A stretch of 41,993 nt of DNA from CAYOLL01 sp964404765 [NCBI: uncultured Gemmatimonadota bacterium] (GCA_964404765.1 CAYOLL010000041.1:1-41993); one strand, 5' to 3'; counted from the first letter of the stretch, positions 16,907-25,746 are shown. Translations and numbers: made by a program. The notes: generated by a model not told the origin, from the letters alone.

Positions 16907-18058
16907 TTAACTGTTTTCAGCCTCAAGCCGCAGTTCATCCACCCGATTGGTGCGCTCCCAGGTAAAGCTGTCTTCGGTCCGGCCAAAATGCCCGTAGGCC
17001 GCAGTTTTGCGAAAGATGGGACGTCGCAAATCCAGGGTTTTGATGATGCCGCCGGGTGTCAGGTCAAAAACTTTGCGCACAATTTTGGTCAGCTTATCAT
17101 TTTCGATTTTACCGGTGCCGTTGGTCTCAACCATGACCGAGACCGGGTCTACGACGCCAATAGCATACGCAAGCTGCACTTCGCATTCATCGGCCAAACC
17201 GCTGGCCACGATATTTTTGGCAACCCAACGCGCGGCGTACGAACCGGAACGGTCTACTTTGGTCGGATCTTTGCCGGAAAAAGCCCCGCCACCATGGCTG
17301 CCCTTGCCGCCATAAGTATCAACAATGATTTTGCGCCCGGTCAGTCCACAATCGCCCTGCGGTCCGCCTACAACAAATCGTCCGGTCGGGTTGATATGAT
17401 AGATGATGTTTTGCTCGTCAAACAAATGGGCCGGCATAATCGGTTTAATCACTTTTTCGACCATATCGTGACGGATTTGCTCGTGGGTGACTTCGGGATT
17501 ATGCTGGGTCGAAAGCACAACCGTATCAATTCGAATCGGCTTTTTACCGTCATATTCAACCGTAACCTGGCTTTTACCATCAGGGCGAAGGTAGGGTAAT
17601 GTGCCGTTCTTGCGCATTTCGGACAAGCGCCGTACCAGCTTGTGGGCCAGCATGATCGGCATGGGCATCATTTCGTCGGTTTCACGGCTGGCATAACCGA
17701 ACATGATGCCTTGATCACCGGCGCCGGCTCTATCCACACCCAAGGCAATGTCGCCGGACTGCTCATCAATCGAGGTCAGCACCGCGCAAGTTTCATAATC
17801 AAAACCATACGTGGCGTTGGTATAACCGATATCTTTGATGACGGCACGAACCGTTTTTGGAATATCCACATAGCAGGAGGTCGTGATTTCGCCGGCCACC
17901 ATCACGACGCCGGTTGTGGCCATACACTCACAAGCCACGCGTCCAAACGGGTCTTTCTCTAAAATGGCATCCAGTACTGCATCGGAAATCTGGTCGCAAA
18001 CTTTATCCGGATGTCCTTCTGCAACAGACTCCGAGGTAAACAGATGACGCTCTTTCAT
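16907..18058 (-). CDS. metK: S-adenosylmethionine synthetase
   Basis: A 383-residue cytoplasmic enzyme making SAM from methionine and ATP. Landmarks: [20 protein letters not shown] (7-26), the signature [12 protein letters not shown] (111-122), and the phosphate-binding [17 protein letters not shown]; length matches the family. AAAGGA precedes the ATG and a consensus-like promoter lies at 18113-18141. I looked for SAM-I riboswitch hallmarks in the leader and did not find them; with the predicted start site only about 50 nt upstream there is no room for one. Confidence 0.97.
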   Translation of the reverse strand: MKERHLFTSESVAEGHPDKVCDQISDAVLDAILEKDPFGRVACECMATTGVVMVAGEITTSCYVDIPKTVRAVIKDIGYTNATYGFDYETCAVLTSIDEQSGDIALGVDRAGAGDQGIMFGYASRETDEMMPMPIMLAHKLVRRLSEMRKNGTLPYLRPDGKSQVTVEYDGKKPIRIDTVVLSTQHNPEVTHEQIRHDMVEKVIKPIMPAHLFDEQNIIYHINPTGRFVVGGPQGDCGLTGRKIIVDTYGGKGSHGGGAFSGKDPTKVDRSGSYAARWVAKNIVASGLADECEVQLAYAIGVVDPVSVMVETNGTGKIENDKLTKIVRKVFDLTPGGIIKTLDLRRPIFRKTAAYGHFGRTEDSFTWERTNRVDELRLEAENS

Positions 18059-18112
18059 TCAAATTCCTTTCTTTAAACGGAAGGTTTAGATTGACAAGCA
18101 AAATGCTGATAT

Positions 18113-18141
18113 AATTTAGGCAGCTTTTCCAAAAAAGTCAA
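18113..18141 (-). promoter_or_regulatory. Sigma-70-like promoter for metK
   Basis: Minus strand: TTGACT (18141-18136), 17 bp, TAAATT (18118-18113). The start codon is 55 bp further on. Confidence 0.6.
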
Positions 18142-18210
18142 CTTTTTTTATGATTGCGCGGGCAGCCTTGGTCTTGCAATGAACTTGCGGCGCAAAATGT
18201 CTGTCTCGCG

Positions 18211-18257
18211 GGAAGTGCGACTCCGGCGAGTCGCGCTGCACACTACGAGCCTGGAAC
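18211..18257. repeat. Short hairpin repeat GCGACTC-CGGC-GAGTCGC
   Basis: A perfect 7-bp stem (18217-18223 with 18228-18234), followed by GCACACTACGAGCCTGGAA. It resembles a dispersed intergenic element and lies in the 275-bp divergent gap between metK and the first efflux-cluster gene. Nothing else is recognisable there except the metK promoter. Confidence 0.5.
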
Positions 18258-18333
18258 TTTTTAATCAACGCAGGGGTTTTAGCCCACCCGGAACAAGCCG
18301 AGCCCAAAAACACAAAAGCTGAGGTTTTAAACA

Positions 18334-18660
18334 GTGCGAAGCGACAATGTTGTCAAATTTAATACCCTTGTTTTGCTGATAGCCTTGTTGGGCGGTATTT
18401 TTGATTGTTTTATGTATGAAACCGAGCACATTTCAGCGGCAGCAGGCGATATAACTGCAATATCCGGATGCGCTTCGTCAGAAATTCCGCTCACGCAACA
18501 CTGCCCGCATAGCTGCGCCTGTCTTTGTCACGCCCATGCGTATTTGTACCGCTTTTCCACGTTTTTATCCGCGTCTTTTGCCTGCGATACGACGCCCGAC
18601 CTTTCCGCCAGCCTGCTTTCCCAACCCCAGCGTCGATTGGATCGTCCGCCGATTTGTTAA
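18334..18660 (+). CDS. Small exported Cys/His-rich protein heading metal efflux cluster 1 (CzcI-like)
   Basis: A 108-residue protein starting with GTG, supported by GAGG 8-10 bp upstream. A hydrophobic N-terminal segment (LVLLIALLGGIFDCF) looks like a signal or anchor. The centre is rich in metal ligands: CPHSCACLCHAHAY, preceded by a further Cys. The C-terminus ends in RRLDRPPIC. Small exported proteins with Cys/His clusters and an Arg-Pro-rich end, such as CzcI, often precede RND metal pumps; similarity to CzcI is by layout, not alignment. It starts 102 bp before the cusA-cusC fusion and would sense or buffer metal in the periplasm. Role unproven. Confidence 0.65.
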   Translation: MRSDNVVKFNTLVLLIALLGGIFDCFMYETEHISAAAGDITAISGCASSEIPLTQHCPHSCACLCHAHAYLYRFSTFLSASFACDTTPDLSASLLSQPQRRLDRPPIC

Positions 18661-18762
18661 CGTTTGCGAGCTTTTGCAACCATAAACGTTAACTCGAAAC
18701 GCAAATTCGCGCCGTTTTACCGGCTGCGGGTTTTTGCGTTCCCCAAAAAAGGACGATCCTAC

Positions 18763-21700
18763 ATGATTGACCGCATTATCCGCTTTTCCATCGAGCAAAA
18801 AGCGATTGTCGGCTTTTTTGTGCTCGCGCTCATCGTTTGGGGCGGCTATTCGCTGACCAAACTGCCGATTGACGCTGTGCCCGATATTACCAACAATCAA
18901 GTGCAAATCATTACCCTGTCGCCCAATCTGGCCGCGCCGGAAGTGGAGCAATTCATTTCTGCGCGGATTGAAGTGGCCATGGCCAGCATTCCCAACGTGA
19001 TCGAAATCCGCTCGATCTCGCGCATGGGTTTGTCCGTGGTGACGGTGGTTTTTCAAGACGCCGTGGCCGTGAATCTCAAGCGCCAACTCGTCGGCGAAAA
19101 GCTCAAGGAAGTCGAAGAGCAAATCCCGCCCGGCCTCGGCACGCCGGAGATTGCGCCCAGCAGCACCGGCCTCGGCGAAATCTATCAATACGTCGTCCAC
19201 GCCCAAAAAGGTTACGAAGACCGCTACTCGCCCATGGAACTGCGCACGATTCAGGACTGGATCGTCAAGCGGCAATTGCTGGGCACGCCCGGCGTGGCCG
19301 AAATCAACAGCATGGGCGGTTATCTTAAGCAATACGAGGTGGCCGTCGATCCCGATAAGCTCAACAGCATGGACATCAGCTTGGACGATATTTTTACGGC
19401 GCTGGCCGAGAATAACGAAAACAGCGGCGGCGCTTACATCGAAAAATCATCCAACCTCTATTTTATCCGCGGCCTGGGCCTGATTTCGAGCTTAGAAGAT
19501 ATTCAAAAAATTGCCGTCAAAACCGTCAACGGGATGCCGGTTTTATTGGGCTCGATTGCCGAAGTCGGCTATGGCAGCGCGGTGCGTTACGGCGGGGCCA
19601 CCCGCAACGGCGAAGGCGAGGCGGTCGTCGGCACGGTGATGATGCTCAAGGGCGAAAATTCCGCCGAAGTAGTCAAGCGGGTGAAAACACGCCTGACCCA
19701 AATCGAGAAAACCTTGCCCGAAGGCGTGGCCATCACCCCGTTTTTGGATCGCACCAAACTGATCGACAAGGCCATCCGCACCGTCACCCAAAACTTGATT
19801 GAGGGCGGCTTGATCGTCATTTTTGTACTGGTGCTGCTGCTGGGCAATCTGCGGGCCGGGCTGCTGGTCGCTTCGGTCATCCCGCTGTCCATGCTGTTTG
19901 CCTTTGGCCTGATGAACTTGTTCGGCGTGTCCGGCAATTTGATGAGCCTGGGCGCGATTGACTTTGGCTTGATCGTGGACGGCGCGGTGATTATTGTCGA
20001 AGCGACGCTGTATCATCTTCATTCAAGAAAAAACCCGTCAGGTTTTGGAAACCTGACGGGTTTAACTCAAGCCGAAATGGACGAAGCCGTCTATCAATCC
20101 GCTGTCAAAATTCAGCGCTCGGCCACCTTTGGCGTGTTGATCATCCTGATCGTTTATCTGCCGATTTTGGCCCTGACCGGCATTGAAGGCAAGATGTTTA
20201 AGCCGATGGCCCAAACGGTCGGCTTTGCCCTGCTGGGTTCGCTGCTGTTATCGCTGACCTACGTGCCGATGATGTCCACGCTGGTTTTGAGCAAGCAAAC
20301 GGCCCACAAAAAAAATATCAGCGATTGGATCATGGCCACTTTGCTGAAGATTTACGAACCGTCGTTAAAAGCGGCGCTGCGTTTAAAAGCGTTGGTTTTG
20401 GTGATCGCGCTGGGTTTGTTCGGTCTGGCCGTGTTCATTTTTCTCAACATGGGCGGCGAGTTTATCCCGACGCTGGAGGAAGGCGATTTGGCCACGCACG
20501 TAATGATCAAACCGGGCAGTTCCTTGATCCAAATGAACGAGACGACCACCCGCGTGGAAAAGATCATCATGGAAAACTTTCCCGAAGTGGAACAGGTCGT
20601 CAGCAAAATCGGCTCGGCCGAAATCCCGACCGACCCGATGCCGATTGAGGTCGCCGACGCCATGATTATCCTCAAAGATAAAAGCGAATGGACCAGCGCC
20701 AAAACGCGCGAAGAACTGGTGGCCAAAATCGAGGCCAAAGTCGGCGAATTGCCCGGCGTGACTTACGAATTTCAACAGCCGATTCAAATGCGCTTTAACG
20801 AGTTGATGACCGGCGTGCGCTCCGATATCGCCATCAAAATTTACGGCGAGGATTTGGAACAGCTGGTTCAGATCGGCAACCAGGTGGTGGCCCGAATCGG
20901 CGATGTGGCCGGGGTCAAAGACCTCAAGGCCGAGCGCATTTCCGGCTTGCCGCAGATTTTTGTGGCTTATGATCGCGGCAAACTGGCGCAGCACGGCCTG
21001 TCCATCGCCGATGTAAACCAGATGCTGCGGACGGCCTTTGCCGGTGAAGTGGCCGGCGTGGTGTTCGAAGGCGAAAAGCGCTTTGATCTGGTTGTGCGCC
21101 TGCATCAAAAATACCGCCAGGATTTGGAAAATGTGCGCAATCTCTACATCGAAACGCCCTCCGGCGCGCAAATTCCGCTCAAGGAAATCGCCAATATTGA
21201 CTATCACCTGGGCGCGGCCCAAATTTCCCGCGACGACGCCAAACGCCGCATTACGGTGACGTGCAACGTCCGCAACCGCGACATCGAATCGGTGATCAAG
21301 GATATCCAAAAACGACTGGACAGCGACCTCAAACTGCCGACCGGTTATTATCTGACCTATGGCGGACAGTTTGAAAACCTCAAGCAAGCCAAAGACCGCT
21401 TGCAAATCGCCGTGCCCGTTGCGTTGGCCCTGATTTTTTTCCTGCTTTTGTTCACCTTTGATTCGGTCAAGGAGGCGCTGCTGATTTTCACTGCCGTGCC
21501 GCTGGCGACGATTGGCGGCGTGTTTGCCCTGGTCTTGCGTGATTTGCCGTTCAGCATCTCGGCCGGCGTGGGGTTTATTGCCCTGTTCGGCATTGCGGTT
21601 TTGAACGGGATCGTGCTGATCAGCTATTTCAATCAACTGGAAAAAGAAGGTGTGACCGATGTCATCGAGCGCATCCTCAAAGGGGCGACGACGCGCTTGC

Positions 21701-23109
21701 GCCCGGTTTTGATGACCGCAACCGCGGCGGCGCTGGGCTTTTTGCCGATGGCGATTTCCGGTTCGGCCGGGGCGGAAGTGCAGCGGCCGCTGGCTACCGT
21801 CGTTATCGGCGGGCTGATTACGTCCACCTTTTTAACGCTGTTGGTTCTGCCGGTTTTGTATAGCTTGTTTAAGCCGCATTCGGGCATCAAACACGAAGAC
21901 GAGGCGGATGTTAAACTGGCCCTGGCCCTGGCGCTGGTTGGACTGCTGGCCGTTCTGCCGCAGTCCGCGCAAGCCCAGGAGGTGTTGACGTTGGATCGAG
22001 CGATTGACACGGCCTTGAAAAATAACGCCGCGGTTCAGGCGGCCCGGCTCACCGTCGAGCAACAAAAACTGCTGGGCAAAGCCGCATTTGATCCGCCCAA
22101 AACCAACTTTGAATTGGAAAAAGAAGCGGACGCCGATAAGCTCACGATTTCGCAAGCGTTCGCCTTTCCCACGGTTTATGCGGCCCAAAGCAATTTCGCC
22201 CGGCAACATACCCGTCTTTCCCAATATCAATTGGAATTAGCGGAGCGGGATATTGTCCGGGCGACGAAAACGGCGTTTTATCAACTCGACCTCGGTTTTC
22301 GGCGGCTGGCGATTTTGAGCGAGCAAGACAGCTTGTATGCCCGCTTAGCCCGCGTCGCCGAAATCAAGTATCAATCCGGCGGCATTGCCTTGCTGGAAAA
22401 ATTGTCGCTGGAAACGCGCTTTCACGAAGTCCAAAACGAACGCCTTCAGGCCGAAGCCGATATCGCCCTGGCCAAATTGCAGTTGCAAGCCGTGTTGCAA
22501 GACCCGAATACGGCCGCTTTTTTGACCGCGTGCGATGTTTGCCTGGAGTCACCACCGCGCCCGGAACTTCCGCCGCCGCCGGATTCGACGGTTTGGCGAA
22601 AACAGCCGCAATTTGCCCTACTGCAAGCGCAGGTGGATTTGGCCGCCGCGGAAAAACGGCTGCACAAAAATGCGCTGTTGCCCGACTTTTCGCTGGGCTA
22701 CTTTCGCCAAAAGACGGGCGCCGAATCGTCAAACGGCTTTGTAGCCGGGTTGAGTCTGCCGCTGTGGTTTCGTCCGCAGACGGCGCGAATTCAAGCAGCG
22801 GAACGGGCCGCGCGCATCGCCGAAAAAAATGCGGCTGGCGAATCGTACCGCCTGCGAACCGAAATGATGACCTTAGCCGGGCAGGCGGCCAAGCTGGAAC
22901 GGTCGCTGGCGTTTTATGAACAACGCGCTTTGCCGGAAGCCGACGCTTTGTTGCGAACGGCCAACCGCAGTTACGAGTTGGGCGAAACTGCGTATGTAGC
23001 TTACCTGCAAAGTCTGACCCAGGCGTTTCAAATCCGGCTGACGTATTTGGAACAGTTGAATGCATGGAACCAAACCATTGCCGGACTGAGCTATTTTGTG
23101 AAAAACTAA
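18763..23109 (+). CDS. cusA: Heavy-metal RND pump fused to TolC-type outer-membrane channel (CusA/CzcA-CusC)
   Basis: A 1448-residue fusion. The start MIDRIIRFSIEQKAIVGF at 18763 follows AAAAGGA. Residues 1 to about 1045 are a heavy-metal-efflux RND proton antiporter; the HME proton-relay motif DFGLIVDGAVIIVE (400-413) carries Asp400, Asp406 and Glu413, equivalent to CzcA D402/D408/E415. Residues about 1053-1072 form a signal-peptide-like helix ending QSAQAQ. From about 1073 an outer-membrane efflux protein follows, with two repeats typical of TolC/CusC. Similar fusions are known in Bacteroidota. A 33-bp palindrome is inserted in frame at 20031-20063 (residues 423-434, KNPSGFGNLTG). The adaptor gene is two genes downstream. 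Which metal (Cu/Ag or Co/Zn/Cd) is uncertain; the relay motif looks CzcA-like. Confidence 0.93.
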   Translation: MIDRIIRFSIEQKAIVGFFVLALIVWGGYSLTKLPIDAVPDITNNQVQIITLSPNLAAPEVEQFISARIEVAMASIPNVIEIRSISRMGLSVVTVVFQDAVAVNLKRQLVGEKLKEVEEQIPPGLGTPEIAPSSTGLGEIYQYVVHAQKGYEDRYSPMELRTIQDWIVKRQLLGTPGVAEINSMGGYLKQYEVAVDPDKLNSMDISLDDIFTALAENNENSGGAYIEKSSNLYFIRGLGLISSLEDIQKIAVKTVNGMPVLLGSIAEVGYGSAVRYGGATRNGEGEAVVGTVMMLKGENSAEVVKRVKTRLTQIEKTLPEGVAITPFLDRTKLIDKAIRTVTQNLIEGGLIVIFVLVLLLGNLRAGLLVASVIPLSMLFAFGLMNLFGVSGNLMSLGAIDFGLIVDGAVIIVEATLYHLHSRKNPSGFGNLTGLTQAEMDEAVYQSAVKIQRSATFGVLIILIVYLPILALTGIEGKMFKPMAQTVGFALLGSLLLSLTYVPMMSTLVLSKQTAHKKNISDWIMATLLKIYEPSLKAALRLKALVLVIALGLFGLAVFIFLNMGGEFIPTLEEGDLATHVMIKPGSSLIQMNETTTRVEKIIMENFPEVEQVVSKIGSAEIPTDPMPIEVADAMIILKDKSEWTSAKTREELVAKIEAKVGELPGVTYEFQQPIQMRFNELMTGVRSDIAIKIYGEDLEQLVQIGNQVVARIGDVAGVKDLKAERISGLPQIFVAYDRGKLAQHGLSIADVNQMLRTAFAGEVAGVVFEGEKRFDLVVRLHQKYRQDLENVRNLYIETPSGAQIPLKEIANIDYHLGAAQISRDDAKRRITVTCNVRNRDIESVIKDIQKRLDSDLKLPTGYYLTYGGQFENLKQAKDRLQIAVPVALALIFFLLLFTFDSVKEALLIFTAVPLATIGGVFALVLRDLPFSISAGVGFIALFGIAVLNGIVLISYFNQLEKEGVTDVIERILKGATTRLRPVLMTATAAALGFLPMAISGSAGAEVQRPLATVVIGGLITSTFLTLLVLPVLYSLFKPHSGIKHEDEADVKLALALALVGLLAVLPQSAQAQEVLTLDRAIDTALKNNAAVQAARLTVEQQKLLGKAAFDPPKTNFELEKEADADKLTISQAFAFPTVYAAQSNFARQHTRLSQYQLELAERDIVRATKTAFYQLDLGFRRLAILSEQDSLYARLARVAEIKYQSGGIALLEKLSLETRFHEVQNERLQAEADIALAKLQLQAVLQDPNTAAFLTACDVCLESPPRPELPPPPDSTVWRKQPQFALLQAQVDLAAAEKRLHKNALLPDFSLGYFRQKTGAESSNGFVAGLSLPLWFRPQTARIQAAERAARIAEKNAAGESYRLRTEMMTLAGQAAKLERSLAFYEQRALPEADALLRTANRSYELGETAYVAYLQSLTQAFQIRLTYLEQLNAWNQTIAGLSYFVKN
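20031..20063. repeat. 33-bp palindrome, copy 4, in frame inside cusA
   Basis: Perfect hairpin with arms AAACCCGTCAGGTT / AACCTGACGGGTTT around the centre TTGGA. It adds 11 codons (residues about 423-434) in the variable cytoplasmic loop after the DFGxxxDG helix, where related pumps run directly into LTQxEM. The reading frame is preserved. Confidence 0.88.
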
Positions 23110-23141
23110 GTGATCGAGCAGAATTATTGTGGCATTTTAAA

Positions 23142-23227
23142 TCGTCATTGCGAGGAGCGTTTTTTGCGACGAAGCAATCCCCGCCTGCATTTGGAGATTG
23201 CTTCGCAAAAACGGCTCGCAATGACAG
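23142..23227. repeat. REP-like inverted repeat TCATTGCGAGGAGCG type
   Basis: The left arm TCGTCATTGCGAGGAGCG...GAAGCAATC (23142-23179) and right arm GATTGCTTCGC...CTCGCAATGACA (23195-23225) are inverted copies. The CGTCATTGCGAGGAGCG word is a repeat I recall from many bacterial genomes. It lies between cusA-cusC and the CDF gene. Confidence 0.75.
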
Positions 23228-23323
23228 CTCCGTTAAAAATGCCTGTTTATTTTTGTCCGATTACTTAAATTGCCGGATTTGCCGATGCACAACCCGGTAA
23301 ATCCGACGATGAGGAAGGTTAAA

Positions 23324-24235
23324 ATGAGTGAGAATCATCATCACGATCATGGCCACAATCACGCGCATCATCATGATTTAACCGAAAAGCGGCTAATGAT
23401 TTCGGTGGGATTAAATTTGATGATTACGCTGGCGGAAGTTATCGGCGGTTTGATTTCCGGCAGTTTGGCGCTGTTGTCGGACGCGGTCCATAATTTAAGC
23501 GACAGCGGCTCGTTAGCGTTGAGTCTAATCGTCCACCGCATTTCGCGCCGGCAACCCGATCAGCGAAAAACATTTGGCTATAAGCGCGCCGAAACGATTG
23601 GCGCGTTGATTAACCTGGTTACGTTGATTGTGATCGCGCTGTTTCTCCTCAAAGAAGGCGTTGAGCGCTTTTTTCAGCCGCAGCCGATTGAAGGTTTAAC
23701 CATGTTTGTCGTTGCCATCGTGGGCTTGTTGGGCAATGTGATCACGGCGGTTTTGCTGTTTCAAAGCGCTAAAGATAACCTGAATATCAGGAGTTCCTTT
23801 TATCATATCTTGTCCGACGGGTTGTCTTCGGTGGGCGTGATTCTGGCCGGAATTCTGATTCTGAAATATCGGCTTTATATCGTCGATACGCTTTTAACCA
23901 TCGTGATTGCGGGCTATATTTTAGTCCAAAGTTACGGCCTGTTAAAGCAAACGATCAACTTGTTGATGGACAGCGCGCCGGACGGTTTTGAGTTGGATCA
24001 TTTGGAGCGGGAAATCAAGGCCATAGCGCGCGTGAGAGACATCCATCACATTCACGTTTGGCAATCGGACGAGGCTTCGACCTGCCTGGAGGCGCATATT
24101 GTGGTTGATCCCGCCGATTTATCGCAAATGGAGGCGATCAAAGATCAAATTAAGCATGTTCTAACGGATCATTTTCATATTCAGCACTCGTCTTTGGAAT
24201 TTGAAACCGGCGTGTGCGCGAATCTAACCCATTAA
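23324..24235 (+). CDS. Cation diffusion facilitator (CzcD/ZitB-type) metal/H+ antiporter
   Basis: A 303-residue inner-membrane exporter of Zn2+, Cd2+ or Co2+. The start at 23324 follows GAGGAAGG; earlier ATGs in frame lack a site. The N-terminus is His-rich (HHHDHGHNHAHHH, residues 5-17), typical of zinc-type CDFs. Six hydrophobic helices follow, with transport-site motifs LLSDAVHNLSD in helix 2 (D and H ligands) and HILSDGLSS in helix 5, and a C-terminal cytoplasmic regulatory domain (VRDIHHIHVWQ). Inside the cluster it would load the periplasm with metal for the RND pump. Confidence 0.94.
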   Translation: MSENHHHDHGHNHAHHHDLTEKRLMISVGLNLMITLAEVIGGLISGSLALLSDAVHNLSDSGSLALSLIVHRISRRQPDQRKTFGYKRAETIGALINLVTLIVIALFLLKEGVERFFQPQPIEGLTMFVVAIVGLLGNVITAVLLFQSAKDNLNIRSSFYHILSDGLSSVGVILAGILILKYRLYIVDTLLTIVIAGYILVQSYGLLKQTINLLMDSAPDGFELDHLEREIKAIARVRDIHHIHVWQSDEASTCLEAHIVVDPADLSQMEAIKDQIKHVLTDHFHIQHSSLEFETGVCANLTH

Positions 24236-24335
24236 AGAGATGCCATCTTTACTGCCGCGGCGATGTGCAAGCCGTCACGATTGTACACTATTTGATCGTT
24301 AAAGATGGCATCTCTAATCCATTCTCTAATCCATT
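24236..24335. repeat. Long-loop inverted repeat plus 12-bp tandem repeat
   Basis: AGAGATGCCATCTTTA (24236-24251) and TAAAGATGGCATCTCT (24300-24315) are perfect 16-bp inverted arms 48 bp apart. Immediately after, CTCTAATCCATT occurs twice in tandem (24312-24335). The left arm resembles that of the 33-bp palindrome at 6630, so it may belong to the same wider family. Confidence 0.75.
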
Positions 24336-24342
24336 GCCAAAT

Positions 24343-24423
24343 AACCTTGCGAAGGCTCACGTTGGAGAGTTCAGCGAGCCTTGAAAATATTGACTTTGCA
24401 ACAAATTTAACCTTCGCAAGGTT
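24343..24423. repeat. AACCTTGCGAAGG-type palindromic repeat, copy A
   Basis: The end AACCTTGCGAAGG (24343-24355) and the inverted end CCTTCGCAAGGTT (24411-24423) flank an interior with TGAAAATATT and AATTTAACC. The copy at 41880-41958 matches in the same order, including TGAAAATATT and GTTTAACCTTCGCAAG. Together with the previous element it fills the gap before cusB. Confidence 0.8.
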
Positions 24424-24462
24424 TTCTATATCCATTAAGATTAAGAAACAAAGGAGTTAATT

Positions 24463-25746
24463 ATGTTACGCAAAACGTTGATGTTAGCGATTTTGTATTC
24501 TGTTACGCTGTTGACCGCCTGTCAAAATACGGCGCAAAAGGCCGAGGAAGATCATCATGGCGAGGCCGAAGCCGCCGAACAGGGCGAAGCGTTCGATCAA
24601 GTCCATATTTCCGCCAGGCAAGCGGAAACCCTGGGGATTGAACTGGGGCATTTGGAAAATAAGCCGCTCAAAAATCTGATTAAAGCCAACGGCGTGCTCA
24701 AACTGCCGCCGCAAAACCAGGCCGATGTCAGCGCACTGATGGACGGGCGAATCCGCGAAATCCGGGTGGTGGAAGGCGATGCCGTGAGAAAAGGTCAAAC
24801 CCTGGTCCTGGTGGAACAGCCGGATTTTATTCAATTGCAACAGGATTATTTGGAAGCTGTCAATCATCTGGCCTTTTTGGAAAAAGAATTGGAGCGGCAA
24901 AAGAATCTGGCGGCGGAAAATCTGGGCGCAGCCCGGGAGCTTCAACAAATCGAAAACGAATACCGCACCGAAAAAAGCCAAAAAGAAGCGTTGAAGCAAA
25001 AATTGGCGTTGTTCGGTGTATCGCCGGAAAAGCTGGAGCGGGGCGAATTTACCGCGGTCATGCCGATCTTATCGCCGATTGATGGGGCGGTGCGCGCGAT
25101 TCATGTCAATGTGGGCGGCTTTGTCGAGGCGATGGACACGATTTTGGAAGTGGTGGACAACCGCCATCTGCATTTGGATTTGCATGTTTACGAGACGGAT
25201 TTGCCGAAAATCAAGCTGAAGCAAAAAGTCTACTTTACGCTGCCCAACCAAAATTCCGGCGAGATGCAAGCCGAGATTTTCGCCATCGGCAAAGCGCTGG
25301 AGCCGGAAACAAAGTCGGTCATTGTCCATGCCGACATGCGCAATCGGGTGGACGCGCTGCTGCCGGGTATGTACGTCAGCGGTTACATCGCCTTAAGCGA
25401 AGCCGAAGCCGTCGCCGCCGTGCCGGATGAGGCGATTGTCCGGGAGGGCAACCTGGCTTATATTTTCGTCCATGTTGAAGAAGGTGAAGCTCATAAAGAG
25501 GAAGCTCACGCCCATGAAGGTGAAGCTCATAAAGATGAGGCGCTCGACGACCACGCCCACGCAGGCGAGGAAATGGCCTTTAAACTTGCGGGCGTAAAAA
25601 CCGGCGCATCCGGGGGCGGTTTTACGGAAGTTGTTTTATTTGCTGACCTTCAGGAACATGTTGAAATCGTCGTCAAAAATGCGTATTATCTGCTGGCGGA
25701 ATTGCGCAAAGGCGAAGGCGGCGGCGACGCGCACGCGCAGCATTAG
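24463..25746 (+). CDS. cusB: RND efflux periplasmic adaptor lipoprotein (CusB/CzcB), His-rich insert
   Basis: A 427-residue membrane-fusion protein linking the RND pump to the outer-membrane channel. AAAGGAG precedes the ATG; the lipobox LTAC (residues 17-20) gives a lipid anchor. Next come a short acidic/His tract (EEDHHGE), a lipoyl half (VSALMDGRIREIRVVEGDAVRKGQ), an alpha-hairpin (about 125-185), the second lipoyl half (PILSPIDGAVRAIHVNVGG) and barrel domains. Within the C-terminal part is a His-rich insert (about 339-372) made partly of a 12-residue tandem repeat (EGEAHK...). The protein ends GGGDAHAQH. A decayed copy of its last 78 codons lies at 33128-33360, behind the second pump. Confidence 0.92.
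   Translation: MLRKTLMLAILYSVTLLTACQNTAQKAEEDHHGEAEAAEQGEAFDQVHISARQAETLGIELGHLENKPLKNLIKANGVLKLPPQNQADVSALMDGRIREIRVVEGDAVRKGQTLVLVEQPDFIQLQQDYLEAVNHLAFLEKELERQKNLAAENLGAARELQQIENEYRTEKSQKEALKQKLALFGVSPEKLERGEFTAVMPILSPIDGAVRAIHVNVGGFVEAMDTILEVVDNRHLHLDLHVYETDLPKIKLKQKVYFTLPNQNSGEMQAEIFAIGKALEPETKSVIVHADMRNRVDALLPGMYVSGYIALSEAEAVAAVPDEAIVREGNLAYIFVHVEEGEAHKEEAHAHEGEAHKDEALDDHAHAGEEMAFKLAGVKTGASGGGFTEVVLFADLQEHVEIVVKNAYYLLAELRKGEGGGDAHAQH
25480..25535 (+). repeat. 20-bp direct repeat coding the His-rich tract of cusB
   Basis: GAAGGTGAAGCTCATAAAGA occurs identically at 25480-25499 and 25516-25535, a period of 36 bp (12 codons). It encodes repeated EGEAHK(E/D)EA and indicates recent internal duplication. 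Confidence 0.85.

Noticed and set aside
18059-18140. SAM riboswitch upstream of metK
   Set aside because: The predicted leader is only about 50 nt and lacks the conserved SAM-I core elements.
18565-19332. Antisense open frame of 255 codons over the start of cusA
   Set aside because: Shadow of the pump gene and the leader gene on the other strand; no recognisable motif.
20383-21636. Long antisense open frame (417 codons) inside cusA
   Set aside because: It lies opposite a clear RND gene and has a composition (many His, Asp, Gln) typical of a reversed coding frame; no ribosome-binding site or family similarity.
23142-24423. Clustered repeats between pump genes as a CRISPR array
   Set aside because: They are inverted, differ in sequence from one another, and have no regularly spaced direct repeats or spacers; no cas gene is present.
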